A program made the translations under genes and the position numbers. The notes beneath the pieces are model-generated. The model ran no database searches, had not been told where the DNA came from, and saw nothing but the letters and a program-made list of their open reading frames with translations. From Xiphydria camelus (taxonomy: Eukaryota; Arthropoda; Insecta; Hymenoptera; Xiphydriidae), in assembly GCA_963678675.1 (NCBI GenBank), contig OY783193.1, forward strand, positions 2,797,501-2,861,500: a stretch of 64,000 nucleotides of DNA, written 5' to 3'. Shown here piece after piece: positions 34,394 through 46,308 of this stretch. Positions within the stretch are counted from its first letter, which is position 1; each line of letters opens with the position of its first letter.

Positions 34394-34486
34394 ATGGCCG
34401 GATTACGGAGCTTGTCCTATCTCGCATTGTTGTTCGTCGCGGGCGCTTACGAGAGAGGTGGCTGTTGCGGGTGTCGGGGTGTATAG
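34394..34486 (+). CDS. Candidate signal-peptide first exon or 30-residue secreted peptide
   Basis: ATG in a good insect context (GCACAATGG) opens MAGLRSLSYLALLFVAGA, a textbook signal peptide: basic N-terminus, hydrophobic core of about ten residues, and A-G-A before a likely cleavage at Tyr19. It continues YERGGCCGCRGV to a TAG at 34484. The abrupt Cys/Gly tail suggests the true exon ends earlier, at GAGAG|GTGGCT (34457) or GGGGT|GTATAG (34480), both mediocre donors. If so this starts a plus-strand secreted or membrane protein with further exons to the right that I could not find. Confidence 0.35.
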   Translation: MAGLRSLSYLALLFVAGAYERGGCCGCRGV

Positions 34487-35422
34487 GCGAGAAACTCGCG
34501 GCGCGGGGAGGGGGAGACGCCGCCGCCGCGACCCTCGTCGGCCCTGTAAATTATGGAAATGCGGCCTCGCGGCTGACCCGTGAACAATGCACCTCTGCCA
34601 AATTGCTCCCGAATAACTCCCGCTCGTCGCCTAGGCGTACAGTTGCCGCTGGGTCGGCGTGTTTTTCATTTTCATCGCTTTTCATTCTTCATTTCGGGCG
34701 GAAGGCGAGCGATATTCCCCGTTCGCCACGCCCCGGAATCGCGGCCCTTCGATACCACTCTCTCTCTCGTCGGGACGATGGGAATACACCGAGTCGAAAA
34801 TTCGGACCTGTGTTGTGAGTGTACGGATGTTGAATATATAAGTCAGCTTTTGAGTATCTCTGTCACTAACGTCTGTTCTTTGAATCAAGATACGTAATTT
34901 AAATGTTAGTTCTTTTTCAGACGTAAAGAGAGAGCCTAAGTAATTTTATTTTTCATGCCCGACGTATTTTAAGCGTCCACGTTATATGTTTTTCGATAAA
35001 TTTCAATCCTATGTGTTGAGCTTATAAATCTTTTATTATTTTTCAATCAACTTTAATGTGTTTTTGGAACGTCTACGTCTTATTCCTTTCATCGGGACGA
35101 CATTAGGCCTCGAAATCGTAATCGAAAAACGTCTACTTGTTGATTTTCACGGGAACCAAGAAATTTTAATTTTCGTGACAACTGCTCCAGATCCGAGTTC
35201 GTAGAAAATCAATATTTCTTATTCATCAAGAGTGGTACAATTATACGAAATTCTTGAAAAGGCGGTAAGAGGACGTTAGGTGGGTGGAGTGTGTTACTAA
35301 AACAAGCATGTAATCATCCTAGTGAAAAAGTTTATTGGCATGCAAGCCCTTGTACAGTCAACATCAGTTCAGCCAATTTTGTAATAAATCACTACGTACG
35401 CCGAATAGAGGACCCGCCGTAT
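34487..35422. other. No gene seen
   Basis: GC-rich to about 34800, then AT-rich. No splice acceptor with a convincing coding frame after the candidate exon at 34394 was found here. Confidence 0.35.
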
Positions 35423-35496
35423 GAACATCCGACGTTGAGCTTAAAAGTGGAAGAAATGGAAATTTCGGCTAATTTTAAGCTCAATGTCGGATCTTC
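35423..35496. repeat. 74-nt hairpin
   Basis: ATCCGACGTTGAGCTTAAAA is mirrored by TTTTAAGCTCAATGTCGGAT, so one of 20 positions differs and would form a G-U pair in RNA. The intervening loop is about 25 bases. The compact isolated stem is pre-miRNA-like in size but could equally be a small mobile-element relic. Confidence 0.55.
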
Positions 35497-35511
35497 ATTT
35501 TAATGTAGGTA

Positions 35512-35743
35512 CACGGAGAAAAAACATGGTACATTTTTAAATGAATTGACGGTCACGGGTGGGAAAACGCCGATCAAGACGTGAATTAAATAGTTCGATT
35601 GTAATAATTATTATAAAAAGTGTTTTACAAGAACAAGCTGTAGTCAATTATATAGCAAATTAACAGTTCAACTAACTTGATTTGCATTCCCCCTCCCGTG
35701 ACCGCTAATTTAGGCAAACTTACCGCAATTTTTTTTCTCAGTG
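35512..35743. mobile_element. Miniature element, family H, CACGGAG/CAGTG ends
   Basis: TA precedes CACGGAGAAAAAACATGG; ATTTTTTTTCTCAGTG is followed by TA. The inner arms GAATTGACGGTCACGGGTGG and CTCCCGTGACCGCTAATTTA are roughly inverted. 232 bases, no coding frame, no second copy found here. Confidence 0.6.
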
Positions 35744-35814
35744 TAAATATTATAGACCGTATATCAAACCTCCGAGTTATACTAATAATACGACATTGAA
35801 TTTCGCAATACGTA

Positions 35815-36006
35815 CACTGAGAAAAAAAAAGATGAAAAATTATTCTGTTAGAAGGATAATCTGAGTACGAAAGGTAAAATAGATCAAGAATTATCCTTCC
35901 AGGGTTTAAAATTTAACCTTCTTTAGGATAATTTTTGATCTATTTGACCTTTCGTACTCAGATTATCCTTCTGACAGAATAATTTTTTATCTTTTTTTTC
36001 TCAGTG
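35815..36006. mobile_element. Palindromic miniature element, family I (copy 1)
   Basis: TA then CACTGAGAAAAAAAAAGATG; CTTTTTTTTCTCAGTG then TA. The whole 192 bases fold back on themselves: ATTCTGTTAGAAGGATAATC, GAGTACGAAAGGT and GATCAA pair with their inverses. A close copy is at 37048-37241. Confidence 0.75.
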
Positions 36007-36595
36007 TAGGTTCAAGATTCCGATTCTCGGGACGCCACGAATTATTCGTAGGAGCGACATTATACGTGCATTTCGTGATTGGTATATTTCGAGATATTCG
36101 TAGTATTTTATTCATCGGGATAGGGATGAAATCGGCGCGGTAATCTCGCCCGCGCGCGGTTTAACGCTCTGCGAGATTCCGCCCGTATTTCTGGCCGCAC
36201 GTATTTCGATATATATTAGATGTTTTTACGCCTCGCGCGCTTTTCCGCATCGGACAGCGAAACAGCGGTCTTCCCTGGGCGCTCGTTTCGCGTCGGACGA
36301 ATTTGCCTGATTGCTCGCGCGGTGTCATAGGATTTCTCTATTCTTTTCCCTCCGTTTTTTTTCCATCGACTGCATAAACAACGGCGACGTCGATCGTGGT
36401 AATCGCTACGGCGGTAACAGGTGCTACTCATCGAGTAATCCGATTCGGATTAAACGCGGTAACGAAGCTTAATCTGCGCGGTAAGCGGATCTTCGGGTGT
36501 AGGAGGTGGTCCCTGCTGATGTACAGACATTTATAATAGGCGCGCGTTTTGGAGCGGCGCCCCAATACCGATATCTTCTTTTATACATACTATAT

Positions 36596-36799
36596 GAGGC
36601 TGAGCTTGCTCGCCAGGAAAGAAACTCCAATCACTATTGTCTCGTTACCTGTGAGCTTTCGGCTCATATTTGCATAATACCTCTTTGAAGATCATGCTTT
36701 TATCTGCAATAAAGTTTCACCTCGATATTAGGCCAAAAATGCATTGATAACGAGATAACAGTGATCGAAGTTTCTTTTCTGGCGGGGCTACAGCCTCAC
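36596..36799. mobile_element. Inverted-repeat element with TGAGGCTG ends
   Basis: TGAGGCTGAGCTTGCTCGCC and GAAAGAAACTCCAATCACT at left are mirrored by AGTGATCGAAGTTTCTTTTC and GGCGGGGCTACAGCCTCA at right, about 204 bases. No frame. It abuts, four bases away, the family E element that starts at 36803. Confidence 0.55.
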
Positions 36800-36802
36800 A
36801 TG

Positions 36803-36972
36803 CACTCAAAAAAATTAGGCCACAACTAGAAAAAATTATAGTAATTGCAGCGATAATTTTCTTCGCAATAGCAAGAATTCTTGCTACGCTAGCAATATTT
36901 TTCTAGTTGTCACCAAATAATGTCTGAGGCAGCGAAAAATATAGCTGGATTAGCTAAATATTTTTTTCAGTG
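36803..36972. mobile_element. Miniature element, family E (copy 2)
   Basis: CACTCAAAAAAATTAGGCC to TTTTTTTCAGTG, nearly identical along its length to 8512-8679, including AGCAAGAATTCTTGCT and GATTAGCTAAATAT. Its flanks are TG rather than TA on both sides. Confidence 0.7.
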
Positions 36973-37047
36973 TGGCGTAAAAGAACATCGTGTCGAGACT
37001 GCTTGACTGATTCGTCAACGCCGAGCCGAAACCGCCGAAGTTGACTA

Positions 37048-37241
37048 CACTGACAAAAAGAAGATTTAAAATTATTCTGTTAGAAGGATAATCTGAGTAC
37101 GAAAGGTAAAAAATAGATCAAAAATTATCCTTCCAGGGTTTAAAACTAAACCTTCTTTAGGATAATTTCTGATCTATTTTACCTTCCGTACTCAAATTAT
37201 CCTTCCAACAGAATAATTGTTAATCTTTGTTTTTCTCAGTT
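37048..37241. mobile_element. Palindromic miniature element, family I (copy 2)
   Basis: TA at 37046-37047 and 37242-37243 flank CACTGACAAAAAGAAG and GTTTTTCTCAGTT. The interior matches 35815-36006 except for scattered substitutions and a two-base difference in GGTAAAAAATAG. The copies lie 1.2 kb apart in the same orientation. Confidence 0.75.
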
Positions 37242-37243
37242 TA

Positions 37244-40200
37244 CACAATACATATTATATTTGGACAGTAGGTTTCGTTTGTGACGAGAGCACCCATTGA
37301 TAAAGGATTTTACGAAATTCTTCCTCTGAGGTGTTGAAACGGGGGATGTACCTAAGTTTGTATGAAAATCCAAAAATTTTCAAGTTTGATTCATGAAAAT
37401 TGGTATCTGTGGCCTTTCGGTTAGAGATTAAGAAAGACGTGTTCCGAGATTTTTGGAAACTCACCCCTCAAAGGGGTTGAATAGAGGATAAAAGTTTGTA
37501 TGATTTCTATTTATTGCGAGATCCGCGCAGACGAAGTCGCGGGGGAAAGCTATAGCCCATCGTATTCTGCTGAGCTGGATAAGTATGTATTATGCACGTG
37601 CGTAGGAGGGAGCCGCGTCGGTAACTTTATGGCCGAACGAAAAATAACGAACGTCTCGTACTTATTCCAAAAGGAGAGTTCGCCATTTTTGTCGAAACTC
37701 CTTTCGGCGAGTATCATATCGCAGGGATCAACGAAGCAGCGAAAAGCTTCGCTCCTTTCTTCTCCCGTCCCGCCGGAAAGTCTGAACTCGATACGATACT
37801 CCATCACCTCGCTCAATGGGGCTCTAACGGCTCCTGAAATTCCGTTAGCGCGCACCGACGGAATCGGAACAAGACACGGGAATTCGATAACTCTGCCGCG
37901 GGCGGAAAACACATTGCGGGCTCTCGCGCTTTATTTTCATCGAGTTTTCGCCCCCTCCCTCCTCGTCGTTTTCGCATTTTCGCTCTCCTTCGTCGCCACT
38001 CCGTCCCTCGTACCTCTTCCTGTTTCTGAAGAGGAGGAAGAAGGAGGAGGAGGACGAGGAAAGATTTTTAGAACGAAAAAAGGTGACGGAGAAAGTGTAG
38101 CGCCGAGATGTGAGAAGCGCGAAGGAGAGGAAATGTGCCAACAGGCAGATTCAAAGGGAGAGAGTAAAGGCAACGATCAGACGAGAGGATCTCGTATAGC
38201 GCGGAGAGCCTGGCTTTTAGGACCCTCGCTTCTCCTCCGTTCGCATCCACCTCGCGTTCGAGAAATGATCGCGAAGCGAAAAGTGGGCCGTAATTTTTTA
38301 CCAGGCATCTCTGAAGTTCAGCAAAAACGAGATTTCTTTCCCGAACATTCTTCGCGCCGTTTGTCTTTGGTCGCGGGATTTCGGTGGCCGATGAGCCGCT
38401 TCCGTGTTTTTCTTTTCATCTGCAACAGAGCTTGTAAGCACGATCGGATTGTCCTTACGGTCAAAGTTTTTTGTTTTTCGTCGGAAAGTATTTGTAGCGG
38501 ACGAAAAGTTACACGGGTTGACGGAATTCCTCCAATTAATTTATCTGGACTGTGAACTGTCCTCGTACCGATGGAAAAGACTTGCTTCCACTTAACGGAG
38601 CTTAACGGGTCTACTCCCGTTTAAAAAAGTTTCGAAGTCTATGGGAGTTGCCCTGCGCGACGCGGAAAATTGAACGGCGGGACGGATTATTAACTCGTAG
38701 TAAACGGTCGCCCACCAGAGAGGAGTCATCTCCCTTCGCGACTCGTAAATCCATATTCCCTCGTAAAAATCAAATCACAACGCCTAGCGCCGCCTTGATA
38801 TCCACCGCAACGGCCAATAAAACTGCGATAAAATGAGAACCGACGACAATGATAAATCGTTACGGGGAGCGCGGTGACGCGAGAATTTTCACGGGGCTCG
38901 TCGCTTTTTATTTCCGACCGGAAGTTTCAAGAATTCCACTGTATATGAAGAAAGATGAGTTGTTCGAACGAGAACCTTTAATACATCTCATTTGTGACGA
39001 ATAGAAATGAATTTTAAGAGCATCTTCCATTTATCGCTCAATAATCACATATTCGATCGCGATTATCTCGTTGCGTATGCATTTCTGGGCTAAATTAGTG
39101 AAATGCTTTTTTGTAGATCGAAATGTGATCTTCAAAAAAGTATGATACCAACATAGGTCTAAAACCCATAGATAACGAGATAGCTATGGTTTAAGCTGAT
39201 CGGAGCTGAGAGGACGGCCTATCTGGTGGCGTCCTGCTGTGTCACTATGAGAAGAGAGGTCTTTCTTATCTCAATACTTAGAAATTTCTGCCTATCCGTG
39301 ATGAAAATATCGAGCATTTTATTCGAGGTGCACAGAATGCAATGGCCGCAGTGAAGTTTGATTAACCCTTCGAGTCCGGGACACGTGTTTTCGGGGACGA
39401 AGGGCTTCCAAAGGGCCTGAGAGCCACCAAAATCGTTACTCGAGGCTTTTCGTGGTCGTTGAACCCGAATCCGGAGTTGGAATTTCAAAATTCAAAACGG
39501 CGGAACCAATATGGCAAATCGAAATTCGTAAAATTGGTTCGATTTCCAATAAAGATAGTATTCAGGGGTTTTTAGGGTCGTTGAATTTGAATCCGGGATC
39601 AACACGTGAAAATGAAAAATGACGGACGCACTATGGCAAATTAAAATTCATCCCTTTCAAATTCTGATCTCAGTTTCGAAACCACCGAACCAAGAAACCC
39701 CCTGAGTAACGACTTTAATCACAATTAAATCACTGCCAGCCTCCGTTCTCAAAGGTTTACGAATGATGTATTTTTGCAAAATCTAAAATACACCCCATAT
39801 TCGCAGCATTTGTACCACGGCGATGTTTCCAACGGCCGGACGAACGTAAACGCCAACCTACATATTTATTCGACAATGAATATCGAATCCGGTCGTTGCC
39901 AGCCCGGCGAATTGAATTTAATTCGATTCGGCACGACCCACCGATCGCGTCTGGCGCATTCGGCTCGTCCGAGCGCGCCAGTGCGGTGTAATGGTATCGA
40001 AAAAGAAATATTATTATCGTACAATCGCCGTGTTGCGGCGGGAAAGTGGAGGCGACGGCGGTGATCGAGGGAGGTGGAGAATACTCGGCGCAATGTGGAA
40101 AACGAGAGCAGCGAGTGACACGCGCTTCGCGACGAGGGGATGGGGAGGGACGACAAAACGGATCAAAGCGCTCCGCTGGGTCTTTCAATTACGACACAAT

Positions 40201-40301
40201 CGACTCGTTCGATCTTGGCGCGCACCGACGTACATGTGATATAAGTACACCGTGTACTTTCACAGCGGCGTGTTTACCGGTTGCCGTACCGCGTTCGTGT
40301 G
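37244..40301. other. No supported gene; longest open frame rejected
   Basis: 37255-37490 (ATTCATGAAAATTGGTAT, ACTCACCCCTCAAAGGGGTTG) has the look of a widespread insect repeat. A 351-codon frame covers 37500-38555, but its reverse strand is also open in three places. Its product has no domain and includes glycine and glutamate runs from a GAGGAG repeat. 39540-40300 holds nothing recognisable. Confidence 0.35.
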
Positions 40302-41123
40302 GGGTAAAGTCGGGAGAGATGGCGCACAGCGGGTGAGACGATTCAGTCGAATAATTTCTTTGTCTGTGTGGCAAAACTGATTCATTTGGCGACACAGATG
40401 ATTAGTGCACATGTGCAGTAAGTGTGTGTTACCGAACGGCTGTTTTTCACATCAAAAGGTAAAATAAATAAAACTGTAACTATAATAAATATAACTGTAT
40501 ATTGTGTCGACCCTGATTATTTTTTTGTGTAATAATAATTAGACATCCAGTAAGTTTTTATTCTGATTTGAAAATGTATTTGGTTTGGTCATTTCACTTG
40601 GTGAGCTTTTAAATATCGTTCCTAACCTCAAATTTCGTTCCGTACTTCATGTACAAGAATTCAGAAAAGTGGCAGAAAAGCGAAATAACTTTTACGCGTT
40701 ATTACTAAGATTTATTATTTCTTAAAGATGTTTTAAGTTTATGTCGTTGGAATAATCAATACTTTGGTATTCTTCTTTAAATTTAATTATTTAAGATGAT
40801 TTTGTATTTTCGTTTTCGTTATTTTTGGCATTAAAAGTAGTTGCACTTTTAATTTTGAAGCCTATTCTTGGAGAACCGCTCACCCCCGCCAATTTTTTCG
40901 ACTGCGCCATCTCACCCATACTGGGGCGGATGAGTTGGGTTTTTGGTATATTTTCTTTTGACAAATTTTTTACAAAACTCGATAACACTTTTGGTCGTTC
41001 CTTTACAAATTCCTATATTTTATTGTTCGCTCTATCCACATTATCAATGAAGTATTGCTTATTCTACAAATATAGTTTTTATACCACAAAGAAAAAGGCG
41101 CGCCATCTCTCCCGACTTTACCC
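40302..41123. mobile_element. 822-bp element, GGGTAAAGTCGGGAG ends, with decayed gene
   Basis: GGGTAAAGTCGGGAGAGATG at left is matched exactly in inverse at 41104-41123, then TA at right; the left TA has been lost. GCGCCATCTC words recur inside near 40907. A minus-strand coding remnant occupies 40791-41063. It is the larger relative of the 112-bp palindrome at 28747. Confidence 0.65.
40791..41063 (-). pseudogene. C-terminal remnant of a transposon protein
   Basis: Minus-strand frame NKQYFIDNVDRANNKI, an in-frame TAG (41013-41015), then EFVKERPKVLSSFVKNLSKE and onward through RPSMGEMAQSKKLAGVSGSP to a natural-looking lysine-rich end and TAA at 40791. About 90 residues in all. The composition (Lys/Asn/Ser-rich tail) suits the C-terminus of a DNA-transposon protein. 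The family is not identifiable by eye. The single stop suggests fairly recent loss of function. Confidence 0.4.
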
Positions 41124-41125
41124 TA

Positions 41126-44100
41126 TACGGGAGGCGCCGCTGCCGATCGTTCGCCCGGTCGAGTGCTCCGCGGGCGAAAAAGTCATCGAGCGAGTGAGTT
41201 TGTTCGCCCATCGTCCCCGCCCCTCGCGCCATTACGCCCGGCTATTGTCTCGGGTTTCCGAAGGGAACGAGCGGAGCGAGAAGAGAAAAGATGAAAAGTA
41301 CCGGCGCGCGTGGAGCAAAAAACTACCATCGGTAGTCTTTTCGTGTACTTCGGCCAAGTCGTGAAGAGAGTTGGACTGTACACGAGTATGTATAATACAT
41401 ACGTCTCCTGTAGGGGAGTCTCTCGGGATGCGACGTTGGTACAGAGAGTTGGAACGAGAATGCGACCGTCGGTTTAACTCAGCGAAGCATTGTTCGATGT
41501 TTGTACAACTTTTTCGGTGGGAAAACCGCAGTTCTACGTTGGTCGATTGCGCGCGTCCGACTGTAGCCGGTTATTACTACTGAACGATTGTTCTGCTTTA
41601 TAAGAAGCGACAGGAATTCCGTATTTGAATTCTCTACATTTTACTTGCGTTCTTTTACGCAATATTTCACGATCAGAGGAAACTGTATCAATCCGTTCGA
41701 GAGTCAATAAATTGTGAGCGATGCCTTGATAGATGCGCAGAGCTCTCTCAGAACTGATTGCGAAGCGGGTCGAAACAGTTTCGCTTCCGCGGTGTTTGTT
41801 AGAGCAATTTGGTCGCGATTCGACAAACGGTCGACGCTTCGAAGAATTTTCGTATTGCTCGACGGACCGTGCTCAGGTAATTAACGTAAATGAATTAGAG
41901 GCAAGGGGAGAGACGACGAGAGAGGAGGGGGAGGGGAGGGGGGGGGGGGGAGGATCAAAAGCTAGTCGCATTTGGTCGGAGTACGCGCGTTGCGGTGTAT
42001 ATATCATACATACGTATACCAGTGGGACGTCGGTTTTAGTTCTAGTTGCAGTACCGAGCCAATTTCAGTTATTAATTTCCACCAACCGCGGCGTACGACG
42101 CGCATATCCGCTGCAGACTTCTCGGTTGCGCAAGAGCGGCCGGATATTAATTCAATCGAGTGACAGTCATCGGGCGTCAATACTATAATACCACGAAATG
42201 TCGTTCTCCATATGCGACGATATATGTATTTCTTTTCGACTCGAGTGTCGAAAGATTTTTTCTTCGCTTCGATAAATATTTAGTTGGCAAATAAATCATC
42301 TTATTTGAGAAAACGAGATAGCACGTAGTCATACTTTGGCGAGCGATTTGTTTGAGTAAGAAAAAGTCAGTAGAGAGGCGTAATCTTTAGTTTTGCCGAC
42401 TGAACTTTCGTTCGAGTAATTAACTAATTAATTCGTTGCTTGTGACGGCACGATTTAATCGTTCCAGTAAAGTTATTTTTCTCAATGTTTCATAAGCGTC
42501 GATCCTAAGCGTCGAGTGTGGTTGTTATGTCGATATCTCAAAGGAAATATAAGATATCAATAATTTGATGTACGATATACAGTTATTTTCTTGCAAAATA
42601 TCATCGACATCTCAGAGCTTTTTTAGATTTCCTCAAGGAAATTACGATTTTCGGAATGACAGATTTCGATTTTTACGAAAAATTGAAATTTTCTCAAAAT
42701 TCGAAATCTCTGGAATCGATCGACGAATCACTCTATCCGATGTATTTTTTTCGCGCTGATTACGAGAAGCAGAGTTATTAAGTCCGTATCTGAAAAAGAA
42801 ATATAGGACATCGATAATAATTATATTCGTGAGAAATTTTCTTTCTTTAAAAAATTATCGATATTTCGATTGTCCTTTCAGATTTCCTCAATAAATTCGC
42901 GATTATTGGTCTCAGCGTGAAAAAATACATAAGATAAAATGATCGAGGATTCAATTTCAGAGATTTCAATTTTTGCTATTCCATGTATGTCATATATTTA
43001 CACTAACTCCATGAAAATTACAGAATTACAGTCATTCCAATCTCATTTCAGAGACGGAGGTTTCGATTTTTATTTCAGCTTCTCATTAATCACGATTATT
43101 TTCCTCCCCCGTTAAAGATATTATAAGTTATATTCTCAGACTAATAAATGCATCTCTTCTTCAATTTCCTCTTCGTCTCATCCCGACATTCGATATTCGA
43201 GATACTTTAAAAACCCAAGAGAAGATATACCGTCAATATACACACACACGCCCGTATATAGAAGCCTACTGTGTACACAACCGTCTGCAACCCAAGTTCC
43301 CCTCAACCCCTGCGCACTCCACGTCTTCTCACTTTCCTCTCCGCGTTCGTCTACAGGGTAAATATCGGCGCCCTGGAAAACGGGAATGGTGCGTTTGTTC
43401 GGCTCGTCGTAAGAGCTTGAAAATCTCATTTCTTCGACTCCTCTCCAACTCTACCGAGAATCTTTCTCCTAGTTCTTCCCCCAGACATCTCTACCCGCGA
43501 TCTTACTTCAGCCGCGCGTATCATAAATCGTTTAAACCGGAACGTACGGTGCGCGGTTAAACTTATATTCGTTCCGTTGGATTTCCGTGTCGTTGGGCAA
43601 GTTTTATACCTCCACCCTCTCCAGCCGCCCCATCCCCAATCGTTGCACACGTCCTACACGCTCGTCTACGGCAAATCCAAATCGCCCGTCGCTAATTGGC
43701 TATCGCAGCGTTGAGCCACGCCAATCGCGTCACGGCGGCAAAATCCTCATCGTCCTTCGTTTCGACAAATTGCAGTTCAGCTTTTTTGTCGGCTGTCGGT
43801 CGTAGTTTTTCAAGGTTTCTTTTATATTGATTTTTTTCACTGTCGACGCACGTGACCACACTGAGGAAAAAAAAAATATGGGCTTCTCCTCAGTCATTGG
43901 TCCGAAATTTCATTGACAAAATGAACCCCCGAAAATGTGGTTCACCGCGCGAAATTCCCGTCCGACACAGGCGCGTCTACCGGAGACCGTCGGCGCGTGC
44001 CGTTCGACGCCCAAAGGCGCGAACCTCCGGCGCTCCATATTTCACCCGGCGTTGTCAGGAACCTCGCAACTTTTCAACCCTGTAAACTCGCCGTTTGTTC

Positions 44101-44475
44101 GGTAACCCTCGCGCATCATTGATCATCCCCGCGCGCGGAGTCCGTTCGACAAGCCCAGGGTCGCTGGCTCGTGCATCATCATAAACCGGGGATTTTTCGG
44201 ACGTTTATTTCCATTGGCGCGGGCTCTGTACAGGGGCTCTATCGCGGTGTGGGGCGCTTGCGGGCGAGGAGGAAGCGGTCGGTCGAGCCTCTCCCTCGCA
44301 TCGACACAGCTCGAGGAGCCGGGGCTTACGCGCGATCAACCCCCCCGAATGAGAGAGTCGAGCGGTTGCCCCGGGCGAGGATACGATAAACGGGGTGCCC
44401 ACCGCGATTTCATCTCGGTTCTTCTTCGTGTTTTTCACAAGCCCTGCGATACGACTCTCTCTCTTTCTCTCTCTC
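41126..44475. other. No supported gene; G-run and possible TATA promoter
   Basis: A G-rich run at about 41924-41953 (longest block 13 G) could form a quadruplex. TATATAT at 41998 stands about 25-30 bases before CCAGTGGGACG, resembling a TATA plus initiator pair, but no coding exon follows convincingly. 42519-42983 contains the GATTACGA family. 43.4-44.4 kb is GC-rich with compositional open frames. Confidence 0.3.
42519..42983. repeat. GATTACGAAAAACAC family, extended copy
   Basis: 42692-42983 matches the 12341-12632 element (CTCTATCCGATGTATTTTTT, CGCTGATTACGAGAAGC, CTCAGCGTGAAAAAATACAT). 42519-42691 repeats the inner part once more (GTCGATATCTCAAAGGAAAT), suggesting two overlapping insertions or a partial tandem copy. 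Confidence 0.5.
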
Positions 44476-45480
44476 TCTCTGCTTACACTATTACTACAAT
44501 GCTTACACTCTATTACTATTTTATTGCGCTTATACTTTCTATGTGTACCCGCTTAAAGTCTATTATATTTGCTTACGCTATTTTAAAATTGTATACTATA
44601 TGCTCTTGCCCTGATTTCAGGGCATTATGATTTGTTCTATTTGAACAATAAACATTTTCATCAATCATCAATCAATCAATCAATCTCTCTCTTGGAGTAG
44701 TTTGTTATTTAGTTTGTTTCTTCTCTTCCTTATTATCAATCTTTTGTGCTGATCATTATCATTACTCTTCATCACTATCATTGCTCTTGTTGCTTTACTG
44801 CTTCTGGTCATTACGTTTACTCTTTACTATTCGTTATTGTACTTGCTGCTTTATTTCTTTATTTTGTTATCGACTTCAATCATCATTATCAATGCTGTTA
44901 CTCTCTCATCACCATCTTCATTAGTATTACATTGTGCCGACTACTTCTTTATTTCTGCTTATTATCATTAGTCGTTAATATTACTATAGTTTAGGCTACT
45001 TTTTTACTTTTAGTTCATTTCCTTTGTATTAATTTGGCTTCCCCATCAGCTCTTAGAGGGTACGCCCTAGAGCTCAATAAATGCTATCTATTCTATCTCT
45101 CTCTCTCTCTACTTATTTTACTTTTTATTTTACCATTAAGCTACTGTTATATTACACCCCATTGCTTATTTGTTACTTTTAAGTCATCATATTTTTCCCC
45201 GCATCTCTGCTGTCATATTGCTTATTGTTTACTTACTTGTTACTTTTAGACACACTTATTTACTTGTTACTGTTTACCTACTTGTTACTCATATAGTTAT
45301 TCGTTATTATTATTATTTCTTTTATTTGTCTATTTTTCATTTTTTACCTTTATCGTTATAGTTACCGTTTTGGTTACTTACTCAGTTATTGACTTTATCT
45401 TTGTACCTTACTTACTTTGCCCTAGAGCAAAATAAACGCTTTTTCTTCTTCTTCTTCTTCTTCTTCTTCTTCTTCTCTAC
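44476..45480 (+). repeat. Three retroposon-like 3' tails in a row
   Basis: Tails at 44612-44694 (CAGGGCAT... AATAAACATTTTCATC then ATCA repeats), 45064-45113 (GCCCTAGAGCTCAATAAATG then CT repeats) and 45419-45478 (GCCCTAGAGCAAAATAAACG then TTC repeats) share a core, GCCCTAGAGCAAAATAAA. Each is followed by a different microsatellite. The stretches between them are pyrimidine-rich, ATCATT/TTACTT-type sequence. This fits truncated non-LTR retrotransposon or SINE ends inserted repeatedly at one locus. Confidence 0.55.
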
Positions 45481-46308
45481 AGTCGATATACGTGCCCGTT
45501 TCGTCTATCTTCCGCCTCCCATCGCACAACCTTCCTTTCCATTTCACTTTCGCGTATACCTACAAAAATGAGCGCAGGGGGGATCGTTTGCTCCGATACA
45601 CTCAGAGACGGAGAAGAGGAAAACGAGCTTCGCTCCGTTCTCTTTTAAAGTTACAAATTTGTTCCCATATTTTTCCATCCGTCATACCTACTCCCCCCCC
45701 TTTTTTTTTAATTTCACCTCCCCCAATGACGGTGGCACGGTTCACGCATAGCGCTAACCGCGTTGCGCCCCCAGGTGATTCCACGGAACGCGTAACAAGC
45801 GCTCGCGCGCGTAAAGTTCGAGAGCTGCGAACTGCAGCTCCAATAGGAATACCGCGGTGGGTGCAGCAGACCGCCGGAGAGAACAAATGCATACTGTGCA
45901 TGCATCGCGGCAACGCGAGGGCTCCCGAGGGGTGGCCCGGAGTTTATGCGCCCGGTGTTCGACCCCGAGTTCCAGGCGTGTTCGTGGAGTTCGCAAAGAC
46001 CGTGATTCGAGAACTGCGCGTACAGCCTGGACATGTATACATACGAAGGGGATAGGTGTACGCGCGAATAAACAGCGTTTATCGTCGAGCGGCGAGAGGC
46101 AAGCAAATGCGAGGCTGTCGGGTTTCGAGATACGAAGCGGGGGTGGGTCGCCTCGCCGGGGCTATCGGCTGGCCTGTGAAATTTCCGCTTCGCATATCCC
46201 GCAGAAAGAACGGGAGTAGTGAGTGGCGAGAGGTAAATCCGGTCCGAATTTCGTCCGAGGTGTGACGGAACGTTATTTCTTCCCATCACTCTCCTTCTCG
46301 TTATCCTA
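45481..46308. other. No gene seen
   Basis: Open frames exist on both strands over 45490-46290 (up to 191 codons) but cover one another, have no domain and lack splice context. Confidence 0.35.

Noticed and set aside
37500..38555. 351-codon plus-strand open frame, the longest in the window
   Set aside because: No domain, simple-sequence Glu/Gly run, several long frames open on the opposite strand over the same DNA, and no splice or start support; GC-rich composition explains it.
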